The notes under the pieces were generated by a model. That model searched no databases and had not been told where the DNA came from. It worked only from the letters and a program-made list of their open reading frames with translations. A stretch of DNA of 64,000 nucleotides from Megaustenia siamemsis (lineage: Eukaryota > Mollusca > Gastropoda > Stylommatophora > Ariophantidae): contig JAVIAB010000046.1 of NCBI GenBank assembly GCA_032433765.1, forward strand, positions 61,974,951-62,038,950, read 5' to 3'. Below are positions 47,246-58,790 of this stretch, piece by piece; position 1 is the stretch's first letter, and each line of letters begins with the position of its first letter. The position numbers and the translations under genes were made by a program.

Positions 47246-48112
47246 AGCACTAGTAGTATAGTAGGGTCCATTTGTCCCACATTTGGCCCATAAATTAACA
47301 AAGATATATAGTAGGCGAATTTTGCACCTAATGTACACGAGATGCAGGGGGAGTTAACCATGACCGATCATGTCGGGATGTTGACCTCTAGTCCCGTGAC
47401 CCCGGAAGTGACCTGTTTATGTTTGGTGTGTGCTGACTTTGGAGTTCTTGATGTACTTTATCGATAGTGATAGGTTAGTAGATTATACAACATCAATGCT
47501 GATAAGGCGGTCAGGTGACCTTGTTATCTCGGTGACCGTAAGGTGCGACCGTATTTTAGCTTCCTTCGTAGACTTCCCTCTATTGTAACATTTACTCATT
47601 CTCTCCATTTAAGCCCATTATCTCTCCTTCCCTTCACTAGACTTCGCAATCCTAGACGTCACTCCTACCATGCCAGCTTCCCTCCTCTCTCTCCTAACAT
47701 TCCGCCCTCCATCATATATTTAGCTTCCGTCATAGACTTCCCTCCTTTGTAACACTCACTCATTCTCTCCATTTAAACCCATTAGCTCTACTTGGCTCCC
47801 CTAGATTTCTCTCTATCTCTCTCTCTTCTCTCTCTCTCTCTCTCTCCTATTCCCGCCTAGATTTCCCTTCATTAAAACACTTACTCGTTCTCTCCATTTA
47901 TGCCTATCATCTCGCCTTCATTCTCTCTCTTTCTCGACTATCCTCTCTTAGACTTCTAACCTATTAGTTCACCCTCCCGCCTCTCCCGTTACCTTTCCCG
48001 CATCGTTCCGCCCTCCCTCATATTTTTAGTCTTCCTCCTATTGTAACACTTAATTATTCTCGCCATTTATACCTATCATCTCATCTTCCTTCTCATAGGT
48101 TTCTGTCTATCG

Positions 48113-48143
<31 letters not shown>

Positions 48144-48919
48144 CTAGTCCCTACTAGACTTCTCTCCTACCATTCTACCCTCCCTCCTCTCTCTTTCCCT
48201 CTCCTAGCGTTCCGCCCTCATTCGTATTTTTACCTTCCCGCCAGTGTAACACATTAATGACATTGAATAACAATTACAACAAACTTAAAATATCTACTTT
48301 TAAACAACCAATAAGATAAACACATTGAAAACGAAGGAATAATACACTCAACAAGGCTTAACATACGTACTTTATACACTTTACCATTAACACAATTTAA
48401 TATCCTTTTATTGATAACCTACCACATCGTTATGAGATAAGAGAAAAACAGAAAAAAATATTCAATTTACAGCTTAATAATATACCCACAACACAGGCCG
48501 CTAGACTGAACAGTGCTATGAAAATAAGCTTCGGTGAATCAATCGCGCTTATAACACTAAGTCTCACACGCGACTAGTTTAAATTTAATCTGGTAAATAA
48601 AAGGTGGACGAAACTATTCCACCCTCGACTAATATCTAGGTTAACCAATCAGAGAAGAGGATCTCTATCGGACACCCACCAACGAAATGACAGGCCTCTG
48701 GATTAACTAATCAGAGAAGAGGATTACTGTTATCGTGATAACTGACCTCATTTTCCACTTGAAGTGCTGTCGAGTCTGACGCATGGGTTACTTTAAATCG
48801 ATTCGGTCCCTGATACAATCCACCTGTCGGGTCAATGGTGGGAGAAATAATACTTGTGGCGGGTTACTTGAACGCGCTTTGACCCCTGATGCAATACCAG
48901 AGAAGTTCCATGACAGTCA

Positions 48920-49985
48920 TAATAGTTAGACACAACGAGCAGAAAGTTATATTCAAGGTCCAAAAGTTAGGCCAAATCGCAAACATTTTACCCCCAGAAC
49001 ACAAAAAATAGACTCATATTCAAAAAGGAGACCTAAAATCCTAAAAATCTACTCACATAGTCATACTAGTTAGACACCACGATCAGAAATTTATATTCAA
49101 CGTCCAAAATGTTAGACCAAATCGCAAAAATTTTAGCACCATTACACACAAATTTAGGCTCATAAGCAAAAAGTCGATCTCAAAACCCTGCAAATCTACT
49201 CCAATAGTCATAATAGCTAGACACATCGAACCGATCGTCATTTCCAAAGTCCAAAAAATTTAGGCCAAATCGCAAACATTTTACCCCCAGAACACATAAA
49301 TGTAGGCTCATATTAAAAAAGTCGACCTAAAAATAAAATAAAAATTACTCACATAGTCATAATAGTTAGACACAACGAGCAGGAAGTTATATTCAAGGTC
49401 CAAAAAGTTAGACCAAATCATTCAGATTTTACTACCAGAACACATAAATTTAGGCTCATATTCAAAAAGTCGACCTAAAAATCCTAAAATCTACTCCCAT
49501 ACTCATACTAGTTAGACACATCGAACAGATAGTTATATCCAAAGTAAAAAAGTTAGACCAAATCACAAACATTTTACTCCCAGAACACAAAAATGTAGGC
49601 TCATATTCAAAAAGTGACCTAAAAATTTCAAAAAGCTACTCACATAGTCATAATTGTTAGACACATCGAACCGATCGTTATTTCTAAAGCCCAAAATGTT
49701 TGGCCAAATCGCAAATATTTTACCCACAGAACACAAAAATGTAAGCTCATATTCAAAATTCGACCTAACAATCCCAAAAAGCTACTCACATAGTCGCAAT
49801 AGTTAGACACAACGAGTAGGAAGTTATATATTCTAGGTCCAAAAAGTTTGGCCAAATAACTAAAATTTTACCCACAGAACAACAAAAAATATAGACTCAT
49901 ATTTAAAAAGTCGACCTCTAAACCATAAGAAAAATCTCCCATACTCATACCAGTTAGACACAACGAGCAGATAGTTATAGTCCAA
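48920..49985. repeat. Subterminal array of the foldback element, left arm
   Basis: About seven copies of a repeat of roughly 147 bp with AATAGTTAGACACAACGAGC, GGCCAAATCGCAAACATTTT and TAGGCTCATATTCAAAAAGT. The copies are much more diverged from each other than those of most arrays in this window. Confidence 0.85.
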
Positions 49986-50530
49986 AAAACTTTATTTTAG
50001 ACATCCCCATAGCAAAAATGTACTTATAAATCACTTTTATGATTGTACCCACTGACTATTTTTTATGGATACGCCATAAAATCGGTAAAATCGTAAATTT
50101 TCACTATAGGCATACCCCAAACTTTATTTTTGACATCCCCATCGTAAAAATTTACATTAAAAACCACTTTTAGGATTTTACCCCTTATCATTTTTGAGGG
50201 TTACGCCCATGAAATCGATAAAAAATTGAAATTTAACTTCAAGGCATACCTCCAACTTTATTTTAGACATCCCCATACTAAAAATTTACTTAAAAATCAC
50301 TTTTGAAATTGTTACCTCCCTTATCATTTTTTAGGGATACGCCCATGGAATCGATAAAAATCGTAAATTTAGCACGTAGGCTTACCTAAAACGTTTTTTT
50401 AGACATCCCCACACCAAAAATTAACTTAAAAATTACTTTTGAAATTGTTACCACCCCCCCCCCCCCCCACCCTTTACCATTTTTGCGGGATACGCCCCTG
50501 AAATCGATAAAAAAATTGAAATTTAACCTC
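49985..50530. repeat. Central array of the foldback element
   Basis: Four diverged copies of about 131-134 bp with ACTTTATTTTAGACATCCCC and GGATACGCC (copies near 49989, 50121, 50255, 50390). A C-run lies at about 50452-50468. It separates the two arms, so it is the loop of the foldback. Confidence 0.8.
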
Positions 50531-50689
50531 AAAGCATACCGCAAACATAATATTTAACACCCCTACATATCAAATTCCAACAAAATAAAACAACAAAAAG
50601 CTAGTAGTAGTGGTGGCGGTATAGCCACAACAAATTTAATTTTTTGCTTGTTTGCAATATTGCAGTGCAGTTTCGGTGCATGCACGTGC

Positions 50690-51235
50690 ACTTTTGGATG
50701 GGTAAAATCTTATTGATTTGGTCTAACATTTTGGACCTTGAATATAACTTCCTGCTCGTTGTGTCTAACTAGTATGACTATGTGAGTAGCTCTTTGGATT
50801 TTTAGGTCGACTTTTTAAATATGAGCCTATATTTTTGTGTTCTGGGGATAACAATTTTGCGATTTGGCGTAATTTTTGGGACTTTGGATATAACTATCTG
50901 TTCGATGTGTCTAACTAGTATGAGTATGGGAGTAGATTTTAGGATTTTTAGGTCGACTTTTTGAATATGAGCCTAAATTTATGTGTTCTGGTGGTAAAAT
51001 CTGAGTGATTTGGTCTAACTTTCTTTTTGGACCTTGAATATAATTTCCTGCTCGTTGTGTCTAACTATTATGACTATGTGAGAATTTTATTTTTATTTTT
51101 AGGTCGACTTTTTTAATATGAGTCTACTTTTTTGTGTTCTGTGGGTAAAATGTTTGCGATTTGGCCTAACTTGTTGGACCTTGAATATAACTTTCTGCTC
51201 GTTGTGTCTAACTATTATGACTGTCATGGAACTTC
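50690..51235. repeat. Subterminal array of the foldback element, right arm
   Basis: Inverse of the left-arm array, with about 3.5 copies of the same 147-bp unit (GCTCGTTGTGTCTAACTA). The left arm has about seven, so copy number differs between arms although the outer arms are nearly identical. Confidence 0.85.
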
Positions 51236-51981
51236 TCTGGTATTGCATCAGGGGTCAAAGCGCGTTCAAGTAACCCGCCACATGTATTATTTCTCCCACC
51301 ATTGACCCGACAGGTGGATTGTATCAGGACCGAATCGATTTAAAGTAACCCATGCGTCAGACTCGACAGCACTTCAAGTGGAAAATGAGGTCAGTTATCA
51401 CGATAACAGTAATCCTCTTCTCTGATTAGTTAATCCAGAGGCCTGTCATTTCGTTGGTGGGTGTCCGATAGAGATCCTCTTCTCTGATTGGTTAACCTAG
51501 ATATTAGTCGAGGGTGGAATAGTTTCGTCCACCTTTTATTTACCAGATTAAATTTAAACTAGTCGCGTGTGAGACTTAGTGTTATAAGCGCGATTGATTC
51601 ACCGAAGCTTATTTTCATAGCACTGTTCAGTCTAGCGGCCTGTGTTGTGGGTATATTATTAAGCTGTAAATTGAATATTTTTTTCTGTTTTTCTCTTATC
51701 TCATAACGATGTGGTAGGTTATCAATAAAAGGATATTAAATTGTGTTAATGGTAAAGTGTATAAAGTACGTATGTTAAGCCTTGTTGAGTGTTTTTAATG
51801 TGTTTATCTTATTGGTTGTTTAAAAGTAGATATTTTAAGTCTTGTTGTAATTGTTATTCAATGTCATTAATGTGTTACACTGGCGGGAAGGTAAAAATAC
51901 GAATGAGGGCGGAACGCTAGGAGAGGGAAAGAGAGAGGAGGGAGGGTAGAATGGTAGGAGAGAAGTCTAGTAGGGACTAGA

Positions 51982-52015
<34 letters not shown>

Positions 52016-52301
52016 CGATAGACAGAAACCTATGAGAAGGAAGATGAGATGATAGGTATAAATGGCGAGAATAATTAAGTGTTACAATAGGAGGAAGACT
52101 AAAAATATGAGGGAGGGCGGAACGATGCGGGAGAGGTAACGGGAGAGGCGGGAGGGTGAACTAATAGGTTAGAAGTCTAAGAGAGGATAGTCGAGAAGAG
52201 AGAGAGAGAGAAAGAGAGAGAATGAAGGCGAGATGATAGGCATAAATGGAGAGAATAAGTAAGTGTTTCAATGAAGGGAAATCTAGGCGGGAATAGGAGA
52301 G

Positions 52302-52335
<34 letters not shown>

Positions 52336-52899
52336 TAGAGAGAAATCTAGGGGAGCCAAGTAGAGCTAATGGGTTTAAATGGAGAGAATGAGTGAGTGTT
52401 ACAAGGGAGGGAAGTCTATGACGGAAGCTAAATATATGGTGGAGGGCGGAATGTTAGGAGAGAGAGGAGGAAGCTGGCATGGTAGGAGTGACGTCTAGGA
52501 GTGAGAAGTCTAGTGAAGGGAAGGAGAGATAATGGGCTTAAATGGAGAGAATGAGTAAATGTTACAATAGAGGGAAGTCTATGAACGAAGCTACAATACG
52601 GTCGCACCTTACGGTCACCGAGATAACAAGGTCACCTGACCGCCCTATCAGCATTGATATTGTATAATCTACTAACCTATCACTATCGATCAAGTACATA
52701 AAGAACTCCAAAGTCAGCACACACCAAACATAAACAGGTCACTTCCGGGGTCACCGGGACTAGAGGTCAACATCCCGACATGATCGGTCATGGTTAACTC
52801 CCCCTGCCTCTCGTGTACATTAGGCGCAATATTCGCCTACTATATATCTTTGTTAATTTATGGGCCAAATGTGAGACAAATTGACCCTACTATACTACT

Positions 52900-53044
52900 A
52901 GCACTCACCTGTGACGCTGTGTATTTGAGGTCAAAGTTGTCAATGAAGACTCCATCACTAGACAGACACTTGTCAGGACTGGAAGCACTCACCTGTGACG
53001 CTGTGTATTTGAGGTCAAAGTTGTCAATGAAGACTCCGTCACTA
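52900..53044 (-). repeat. 84-bp minisatellite straddling an exon end and its donor
   Basis: The GCACTCACCTGTGACGCTGT block starts at 52901 and again at 52985, with a third, full-exon copy from about 53765. On the minus strand each unit holds the 3' end of the exon at 53773 (FDLKYTASQ), its donor GTGAGT, and the start of the intron up to TCTAGTGATGGAGTC. Two transposons have inserted into this short array. Confidence 0.9.
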
Positions 53045-53739
53045 TAGTTCGTTTCAAATCATGTGCCCAACTTCAAAACGCTATTACGCAGTAAACATTT
53101 GTTAAAGACTGTTGAAATTTTCCAAATGTTATTAGAATGCAAAAGACCCTTTAAATATATATTTAACAAATATCTTGCAGCTGCAGTTTTCTTAAAACGG
53201 CGAATTTATTTGATGTTTGTCACAATTGTAAATTGTGAAGCCCTAAAGAATAGAAATTACCGTAGTTGCTGGTCTATGATTAATTTTCACTAGGTAAAGG
53301 CGTGGCCGTAATGGGGAAATAACCTAATAAGACAAAACACCAGGAGAATTATTGTCTGCTCAGTTCAAACACGGCTTCGCCGCTGAATGAACGGAAATGG
53401 AACACACAATGCCTCGTATTTTCTACAAGTGTCTAATTGTGTCAGAAAACCCACGTGGAAAGCGTGAAAAATCGTCAATTTGACCGTGTATGGATTTTTA
53501 ATCGCTATTTTTAACTTAAATACTGTAAACATTAAGTTTTGACTACATCAATGGGTCGTTATAAATTTATATAAATCAAATAAGCAACAATAATAACCAA
53601 ATGTTGTTTTTTTTATGAAATTAATTCCCTGTTGGGTTCTAATCATTATAACTTTACATGCAAATTTTGAAAAGCTTATAAAAAGCGGTTAAAAGATATT
53701 GATTTTAAAAGTTGGGCACGACTTATGAAACGGACTATA
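53043..53739. mobile_element. MITE with about 35-bp inverted ends and TA duplication
   Basis: The 693-bp element 53045-53737 starts TAGTTCGTTTCAAATCATGT and its right end reads inward TAGTCCGTTTCATAAGTCGT. Both continue with GCCCAACTT. TA flanks both sides (53043-53044, 53738-53739), and the adjacent repeat unit shows the empty site CACTAGACAG at 52957-52965, proving a TA duplication. TA targets are typical of Tc1/mariner-type transposons. The interior has only a 76-codon ORF without a transposase motif. Confidence 0.85.
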
Positions 53740-53772
53740 GACAGACACTTGTCAGGACATGATAGTACTCAC

Positions 53773-53899
53773 CTGTGACGCTGTGTATTTGAGGTCAAAG
53801 GTGTCAATGAAGACTCCACCGGACCCCGATCTGAAGGTAATGTTGTGGTTCTGTCCAGATTGAAAGATCAGGTGTCCATTTTCAGTTATGATTCGGGGC
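53773..53899 (-). CDS. Exon of a putative extracellular protein (CUB-like end?)
   Basis: The minus strand has an acceptor CTGTCGCATCCCTAG, 127 bp and a perfect donor CAG/GTGAGT. After one base it is open for 42 codons, PRIITENGHLIFQSGQNHNI then TFRSGSGGVFIDTFDLKYTA and SQ. The I-x-F-R-S-x-x-G...F-x-L-x-Y pattern resembles the C-terminal strands of a CUB domain. An Ig-like fold is also possible, and with the coiled-coil exons downstream a lectin-like or FREP-like architecture is conceivable. The exon ends on a full codon, compatible with phase-0 exons such as 40249-40299. Fragments of its 3' end are copied at 52900-53044. Confidence 0.6.
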
Positions 53900-54004
53900 C
53901 TAGGGATGCGACAGATTGTGATATTACGTTATCAACCTTCATTGTGTCATCATTGTATTTTATTTGTAGTTTATTTGAGTTTAGTCGACAGATCATCTTT
54001 ATTG

Positions 54005-54785
54005 CGCATATTACTTTACTTACTTGACTTCCTTTACCTTACTTTACTTACTTTATCTTACTTTATCTTACTTTACTTACTTTACTTCCTTTATCTTACT
54101 TTACTTACTTTACCATACGTTACCTTACTTTATCTTACTTTAATTACTTTACCTTACTTTACTTACTGTACCTTACTTTAATTACTTTACCCAACTTTAC
54201 CTTACTTTATCTTACTTTACTTACTTTACTTTACTAACGTTACTTACTTTACCTTACTTTAATTACTTTACTTACTTTACCTTACTTTACCTTACTTTAC
54301 AATACTTTACAATACGTTACCTTATTTTACTTACTTTACCTTACTTTACTTACTTTACCTTACTTTACTTACTTTACCTTACTTTACTTACTTTACCTTA
54401 CTTTACCTTAGTTTATTTACTTAACCTTACTTCACTTACTTTACCTTACTTTACTTACTTTACCTTACTTTACCTTACTTTACTTACTATACCTTACTTT
54501 ACCTTACTTTACCTTACTTTACTTACTTTACCTTACCAAACTTTCTTAACCTTACTTCACTTACTTTACCATACTTTACTTACTTTACCTTACTTTACTT
54601 ACGTAACCTTATTTTACCTTACTTTACTTACTTAACCTTACACTACTTTCTTAACCTTACTTTACCTTACTTTACTTACTTAACCTTACTTCACTTACTT
54701 TACCATACTTTACTTACTTTACCTTACTTTACTTACGTAACCTTACTTTACTTACTTAACCTTACTTTACCTTACTTCATGCTTC
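54005..54785. repeat. Degenerate TTAC/CTTACTTTAC simple-sequence array
   Basis: Short-period repeat of CTTACTTTAC, TTACCTTACTTTAC and similar. The minus strand therefore contains many GTAAGTAAAG strings, but there is no exon context. The ORF of 97 codons over its start is read-through. Confidence 0.95.
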
Positions 54786-55090
54786 ACTTTACACCCCTCC
54801 CTTTTCCTTTTGCCTTTCAGCGTAGAGATAAAATGCTAACACAACTGTATTGACGTGTACATGTTGCTCATCGTGACGTCTGTATAACTAAACCCTTGTC
54901 TTCTGCGTCCGCTGTTCTACCGTTACGTCTGAGTGTTGCAACTCTCCGAGGGATGTTGTCTGCTGCAGATCGTGTTGCATGTACACAACATCGATTGCTT
55001 GTTTCTTTTCTTTACCCCAGCACGGCCCTCATTACTCATAGATAAGTATTCATGTAGTTTGTTGCAACATTTCTGAGACAAAATTCTTCA
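54786..55090. other. Unique spacer
   Basis: A strong acceptor-like tract on the plus strand (CTTTTCCTTTTGCCTTTCAG, ending about 54820) is followed by stops in all frames within 30 bp, so I do not call an exon. Confidence 0.4.
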
Positions 55091-55094
55091 TGGT

Positions 55095-55203
55095 ATTAAG
55101 AATCAACCTATATATTTATATTTATCTAAGATATAACATAGTTTATATATATATATATTTAGATAATTGAACAAGGTATTAGATTTCACCAATACCAAGA
55201 TTA
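55095..55203. mobile_element. Fragment related to the MITE at 10945-11215
   Basis: TTTATATTTATCTAAGATAT and ATTTCACCAATACCAAGAT match the interior of the TTAA-flanked MITE. The right part is cut off where the TGA tail of LINE B3 begins. Confidence 0.55.
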
Positions 55204-55695
55204 TCATCATCATCATCAAGTACCATGCCTGCTGGCGTAGGTGATCATGTCTATCCACAATTCTCGATCTTGACAGTTATTTATATTTCTGTTGTTGACC
55301 TTCTGTCACGTCATTATCTTAAACTGTCTGGTATCTTTTCTCTTTGCTTCCCTCTATCTCTTCGTTCCTCAATTTTCCCAGTTGTTACAATATATCACAG
55401 CTGTTCCCTTCTCATTACATGGCCAAAATGATGATTGTTTCTTCCTAATTTTGGAAATTAGCTCTCTTTTTGCTTTGGCTTCTTTCAGAACGTTTTTATT
55501 ACTCTTCTTAGCTGTCTATGGTATTCTCAACATTCTTCTGTAAAACCACATTTCTACAGCCTCCTGTGATTTTCTTGTCTGTTGTCCTATTGTCCGTAAT
55601 TCACATCCATATATCAAAACTGGTTCCACATAGCATTTAATAACTCTTTTTCTTGTTTCCATTGTCATCTTGTAGAAACATCACAATAATTGAGG
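55204..55695 (-). mobile_element. LINE family B 3' remnant with TGA tail (copy B3)
   Basis: The minus strand encodes METRKRVIKCYVEPVLIYGC, EAVEMWFYRRMLRIP and KIRKKQSSF, and ends with LWIDMITYASRHG. The last matches DRRLWRDMIAYANR and DMITYAIRHG of B1 and B2. The nucleotide end ATGATCACCTACGCC is conserved in all copies, and here it is followed by GGTACTTGATGATGATGATG, the tail. Stops and frameshifts abound. Confidence 0.8.
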
Positions 55696-55744
55696 TAAAC
55701 AGATGCAGCTACAATGCAATGATAAAGGAGTAATGGCACATTGG

Positions 55745-57800
55745 TGTGCATGTTGGTCAGTGGTAATGGTAATACGTATTAGTGTGCATGTTGGTAAGTG
55801 GTAATGGTAATGACGTATTGGTGTGCATGTTGGTAAGTGGTAATGGTAATGACGTATTGGTGTGCATGTTGGTAAGTGGTAATGGTAATGACGTATTGGT
55901 GTGCATGTTGGTCAGTGGTAATGGTAATGACGTATTGGTGTGCATGTTGGCCAGTGGTAATGGTAATGACGTATTGGTGTGCATGTTGGTAAGTGGTGAT
56001 GGTAATGACGTATTGTGTGCATGTTGGTCCGTGGTAATGGTAATGACGTATTGGTGTGCATGTTGGTAAGTGGTAATGGTAATGACGTATTGGTGTGCAT
56101 GTTGGTCAGTGGTAATGGTAATGACGTATTGGTGTGCATGTTGGTAAGTATTGATGGTAATTACACATTTGTGGGCATATTGGCAAGTGGTAATGGTAAT
56201 GATGTATTGGTGTGCATATTGGCAAGTGGTAATGGTAATGACGTATTGGTGTGCATATTGGCAAGTGGTAATGGTAATGACGTATTGGTGTGCATATTGG
56301 TAAGTGGTAATGGTAATGACGTATTGGTGTGCATATTGGTAAGTGGTAATGGTAATGACACATTGGTGTGCATGTTGGCAAGTGGTGATGGTAATGACAC
56401 ATTTGTGTGCATATTGGCAAGTGTTAATGGTAATGACGTATTTGTGTGCATGTTGGCAAGTGGTAATGGTAATGACATTTCTGTGCATGTTGGCAAGTGG
56501 TAATGGTAATGACGTATTTGTGTGCATGTTGGCAAGTGGTAATGGTAATGACGTATTGGTGTGCATGTTGGCAAGTGGTAATGGTAATGACGTATTGGTG
56601 TGCATGTTGGCAAGTGGTAATGGTATGACGTATTGGTGTGCATGTTGGCAAGTGGTAATGGTAATGATGTATTGGTGTGCATGTTGACAAGTGGTAATGG
56701 TAATGACGTATTGGTGTGCATGTTGGCAAGTGGTAATGGTAATGACGTATTGGTGTGCATGTTGGTAAGTGGTAATGGCGTATTGGTGTGCATGTTGGTA
56801 AGTGGTAATGGCGTATTGGTGTGCATGTTGGCAAGTGGTAATGGTAATGGTGTAATGGTGTATTGGTGTGCATGTTGGTAAGTGGTAATGGCGTATTGGT
56901 GTGCATGTTCTTCAGTGGTAATGGTAATGGCGTATTGGTGTGCATGTTCTTCAGTGGTAATGGTAATGGCGTATTGGTGTTATGTTCTTCAGTGGTAATG
57001 GTAATGGCGTATTGGTGTTCATGTTCTTAGTGGTTATGGTAATGGCGTATTGGTGTTAATGTTCTTCAGTGGTAATGGTAATGGCGTATTGGTGTGCATG
57101 TTCTTCAGTGGTAATGGTAATGGCGTATTGGTGTTAATGTTGGTAATGGTAATGGCGTATTGGTGTTCATGTTCTTCAGTGGTAATGGTAATGGCGTATT
57201 GGTGTTCATGTTCTTCAGTGGTAATGGTAATGGCGTATTGGTGTTCATGTTCTTCAGTGGTAATGGTAATGGCGTATTGGTGTTCATGTTCTTCAGTGGT
57301 AATGGTAATGGCGTATTGGTGTTCATGTTCTTCAGTGGTAATGGTAATGGCGTATTGGTGTTCATGTTCTTCAGTGGTAATGGTAATGGCGTATTGGTGT
57401 TCATGTTCTTCAGTGGTTATGGTAATGGCGTATTGGTGTTAATGTTCTTCAGTGGTAATGGTAATGGCGTATTGGTGTTCATGTTCTTCAGTGGTAATGG
57501 TAATGGCGTATTGGTGTTCATGTTCTTCAGTGGTAATGGTAATGGCGTATTGGTGTTCATGTTCTTCAGTGGTAATGGTAATGCGTATTGGTGTTCATGT
57601 TCTTCAGTGGTTATGGTAATGGCGTATTGGTGTTCATGTTCTTCAGTGTTATGGTAATGGCTATTGGTGTTCATGTTCTTCAGTGGTAATGGTAAGGCGT
57701 ATTGGTGTTCATGTCTTCAGTGGTTATGGTAGGCGTATTGGTGTTCATGTCTTCAGTGGTAATGGTAATGGCGTATTGGTGTTCATGTTCTTCAGTGGTT
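55745..57800. repeat. 39-bp minisatellite, two subfamilies
   Basis: About 52 copies of a 39-bp unit with AATGGTAATGACGTATTGGT. The left subfamily (to about 56900) continues GTGCATGTTGGTAAGTGG, the right one GTTCATGTTCTTCAGTGG (starts 55862 and 55901). Since 39 is 13 codons, open frames of up to 282 codons run along both strands in several frames; none has other evidence of coding. Confidence 0.97.
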
Positions 57801-57869
57801 ATGGTTAATGTAGCACTAATATGAACCTGAATCTGCTAGCTTGAACAGACTGCTGCGTGGATATCATGT

Positions 57870-58790
57870 CAAGGTGGGAGAGCTAGGTAGATCATGTCAA
57901 GGTGGGAGAGCTAGGTAGGTCATGTCAAGGTGGGAGAGCTAGGTAGATCATGTCAAGGTGGGAGAGCTAGGTAGGTCATGTTAAGGTGGGAGAGCTAGCA
58001 GGTCATATCAAGGTGGGAGAGCTAGGTAGGTCATGTCAAGGTGGGAGAGCTAGGTAGGTCATGTCAAGGTGGGAGAGCTAGGCAGGTCATGTCAAGGTGG
58101 GAGAGCTAGGTAGATCATGTCAAGGTGGGAGAGCTAGGTAGGTCATATCAAGGTGGGAGAGCTAGGTAGATCATGTCAAGGTGGGAGAGCTATGCAGGTC
58201 ATGTCAAGGTGGGAGAGCTAGGTAGGTCATGTCAAGGTGGGAGAGTTAGGTAGATCATGTCAAGGTGGGAGAGCTAGGTAGATCATGTCAAGGTGGGAGA
58301 GCTAGGTAGATCATGTCAAGGTGGGAGAGCTAGGCAGGTCATGTCAAGGTGGAGAGCTAGGCAGGTCATGTCAATGTGGGAAGCTAGGCAGATCATGTCA
58401 AGGTGGGAGAGCTAGGTAGATCATGTCAACGTGGGAGAGCTATTCAGGTCATGTCAAGATGGGAGAGCTAGGCAGATCATGTCAAGGTGGGAGAGCTAAG
58501 CAGGTCATATCAAGGGGGAGAGCTAGGTAGGCCATGTCAAGGTGGGAGAGCTAGGTAGATCATGTCAAGGTGGGAGAGCTAGGCAGGTCATATCAAGGTG
58601 GGAGAGCTAGGTAGATCATGTCAAGGTGGGAGAGCTAAGCAGGTCATATCAAGGTGGGAGAGCTAGGTAGGCCATGTCAAGGTGGGAGAGCTAGGTAGAT
58701 CATGTTAATGTGGGAGAGCTAGGTAGATCATGTCAAGGTGGGAGAGCTAGGCAGGTCATGTCAAGGTGGGAGAGACCGGACGAGAGAGCT
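57870..58790. repeat. 28-bp minisatellite, left part
   Basis: About 33 copies of CATGTCAAGGTGGGAGAGCT plus AGGTAGAT, with GGCAGGT and GGTAGGT variants. It is interrupted on the right by an inverted-repeat element and resumes at about 59275. Confidence 0.96.

Larger units (their letters stand above)
47246..52905. mobile_element. Foldback element of 5.6 kb with kilobase inverted arms and 6-bp TSD
   Basis: The element 47252-52899 begins AGTAGTATAGTAGGGTC and ends with its inverse. Arms of about 2 kb are near-identical inverted copies, including CT-rich blocks (47530-48240 against 51890-52600) and a segment with CCACCTGTCGGGTCAATGG against its inverse near 51300. Internally each arm carries a tandem array, and the centre is a third array. 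AGCACT lies on both sides (47246-47251, 52900-52905). The neighbouring 84-bp unit shows the empty site GAAGCACTCACC at about 52983. An alternative reading is a 4-bp GCAC duplication with one extra terminal base. No transposase ORF is seen, so it is non-autonomous. Confidence 0.85.

Noticed and set aside
54005..54785. Telomere-like repeat
   Set aside because: The TTAC/CTTACTTTAC units do not match a known animal telomere motif such as TTAGGG and are too degenerate.
54786..54850. Strong plus-strand acceptor CTTTTGCCTTTCAG
   Set aside because: All three frames hit stops within about 30 bp and no donor follows. The pyrimidine tract arises from simple sequence.
55757..57674. Long ORFs (up to 282 codons) on both strands
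   Set aside because: The 39-bp unit is 13 codons, so several frames are automatically open. There is no start context, domain or codon signal.
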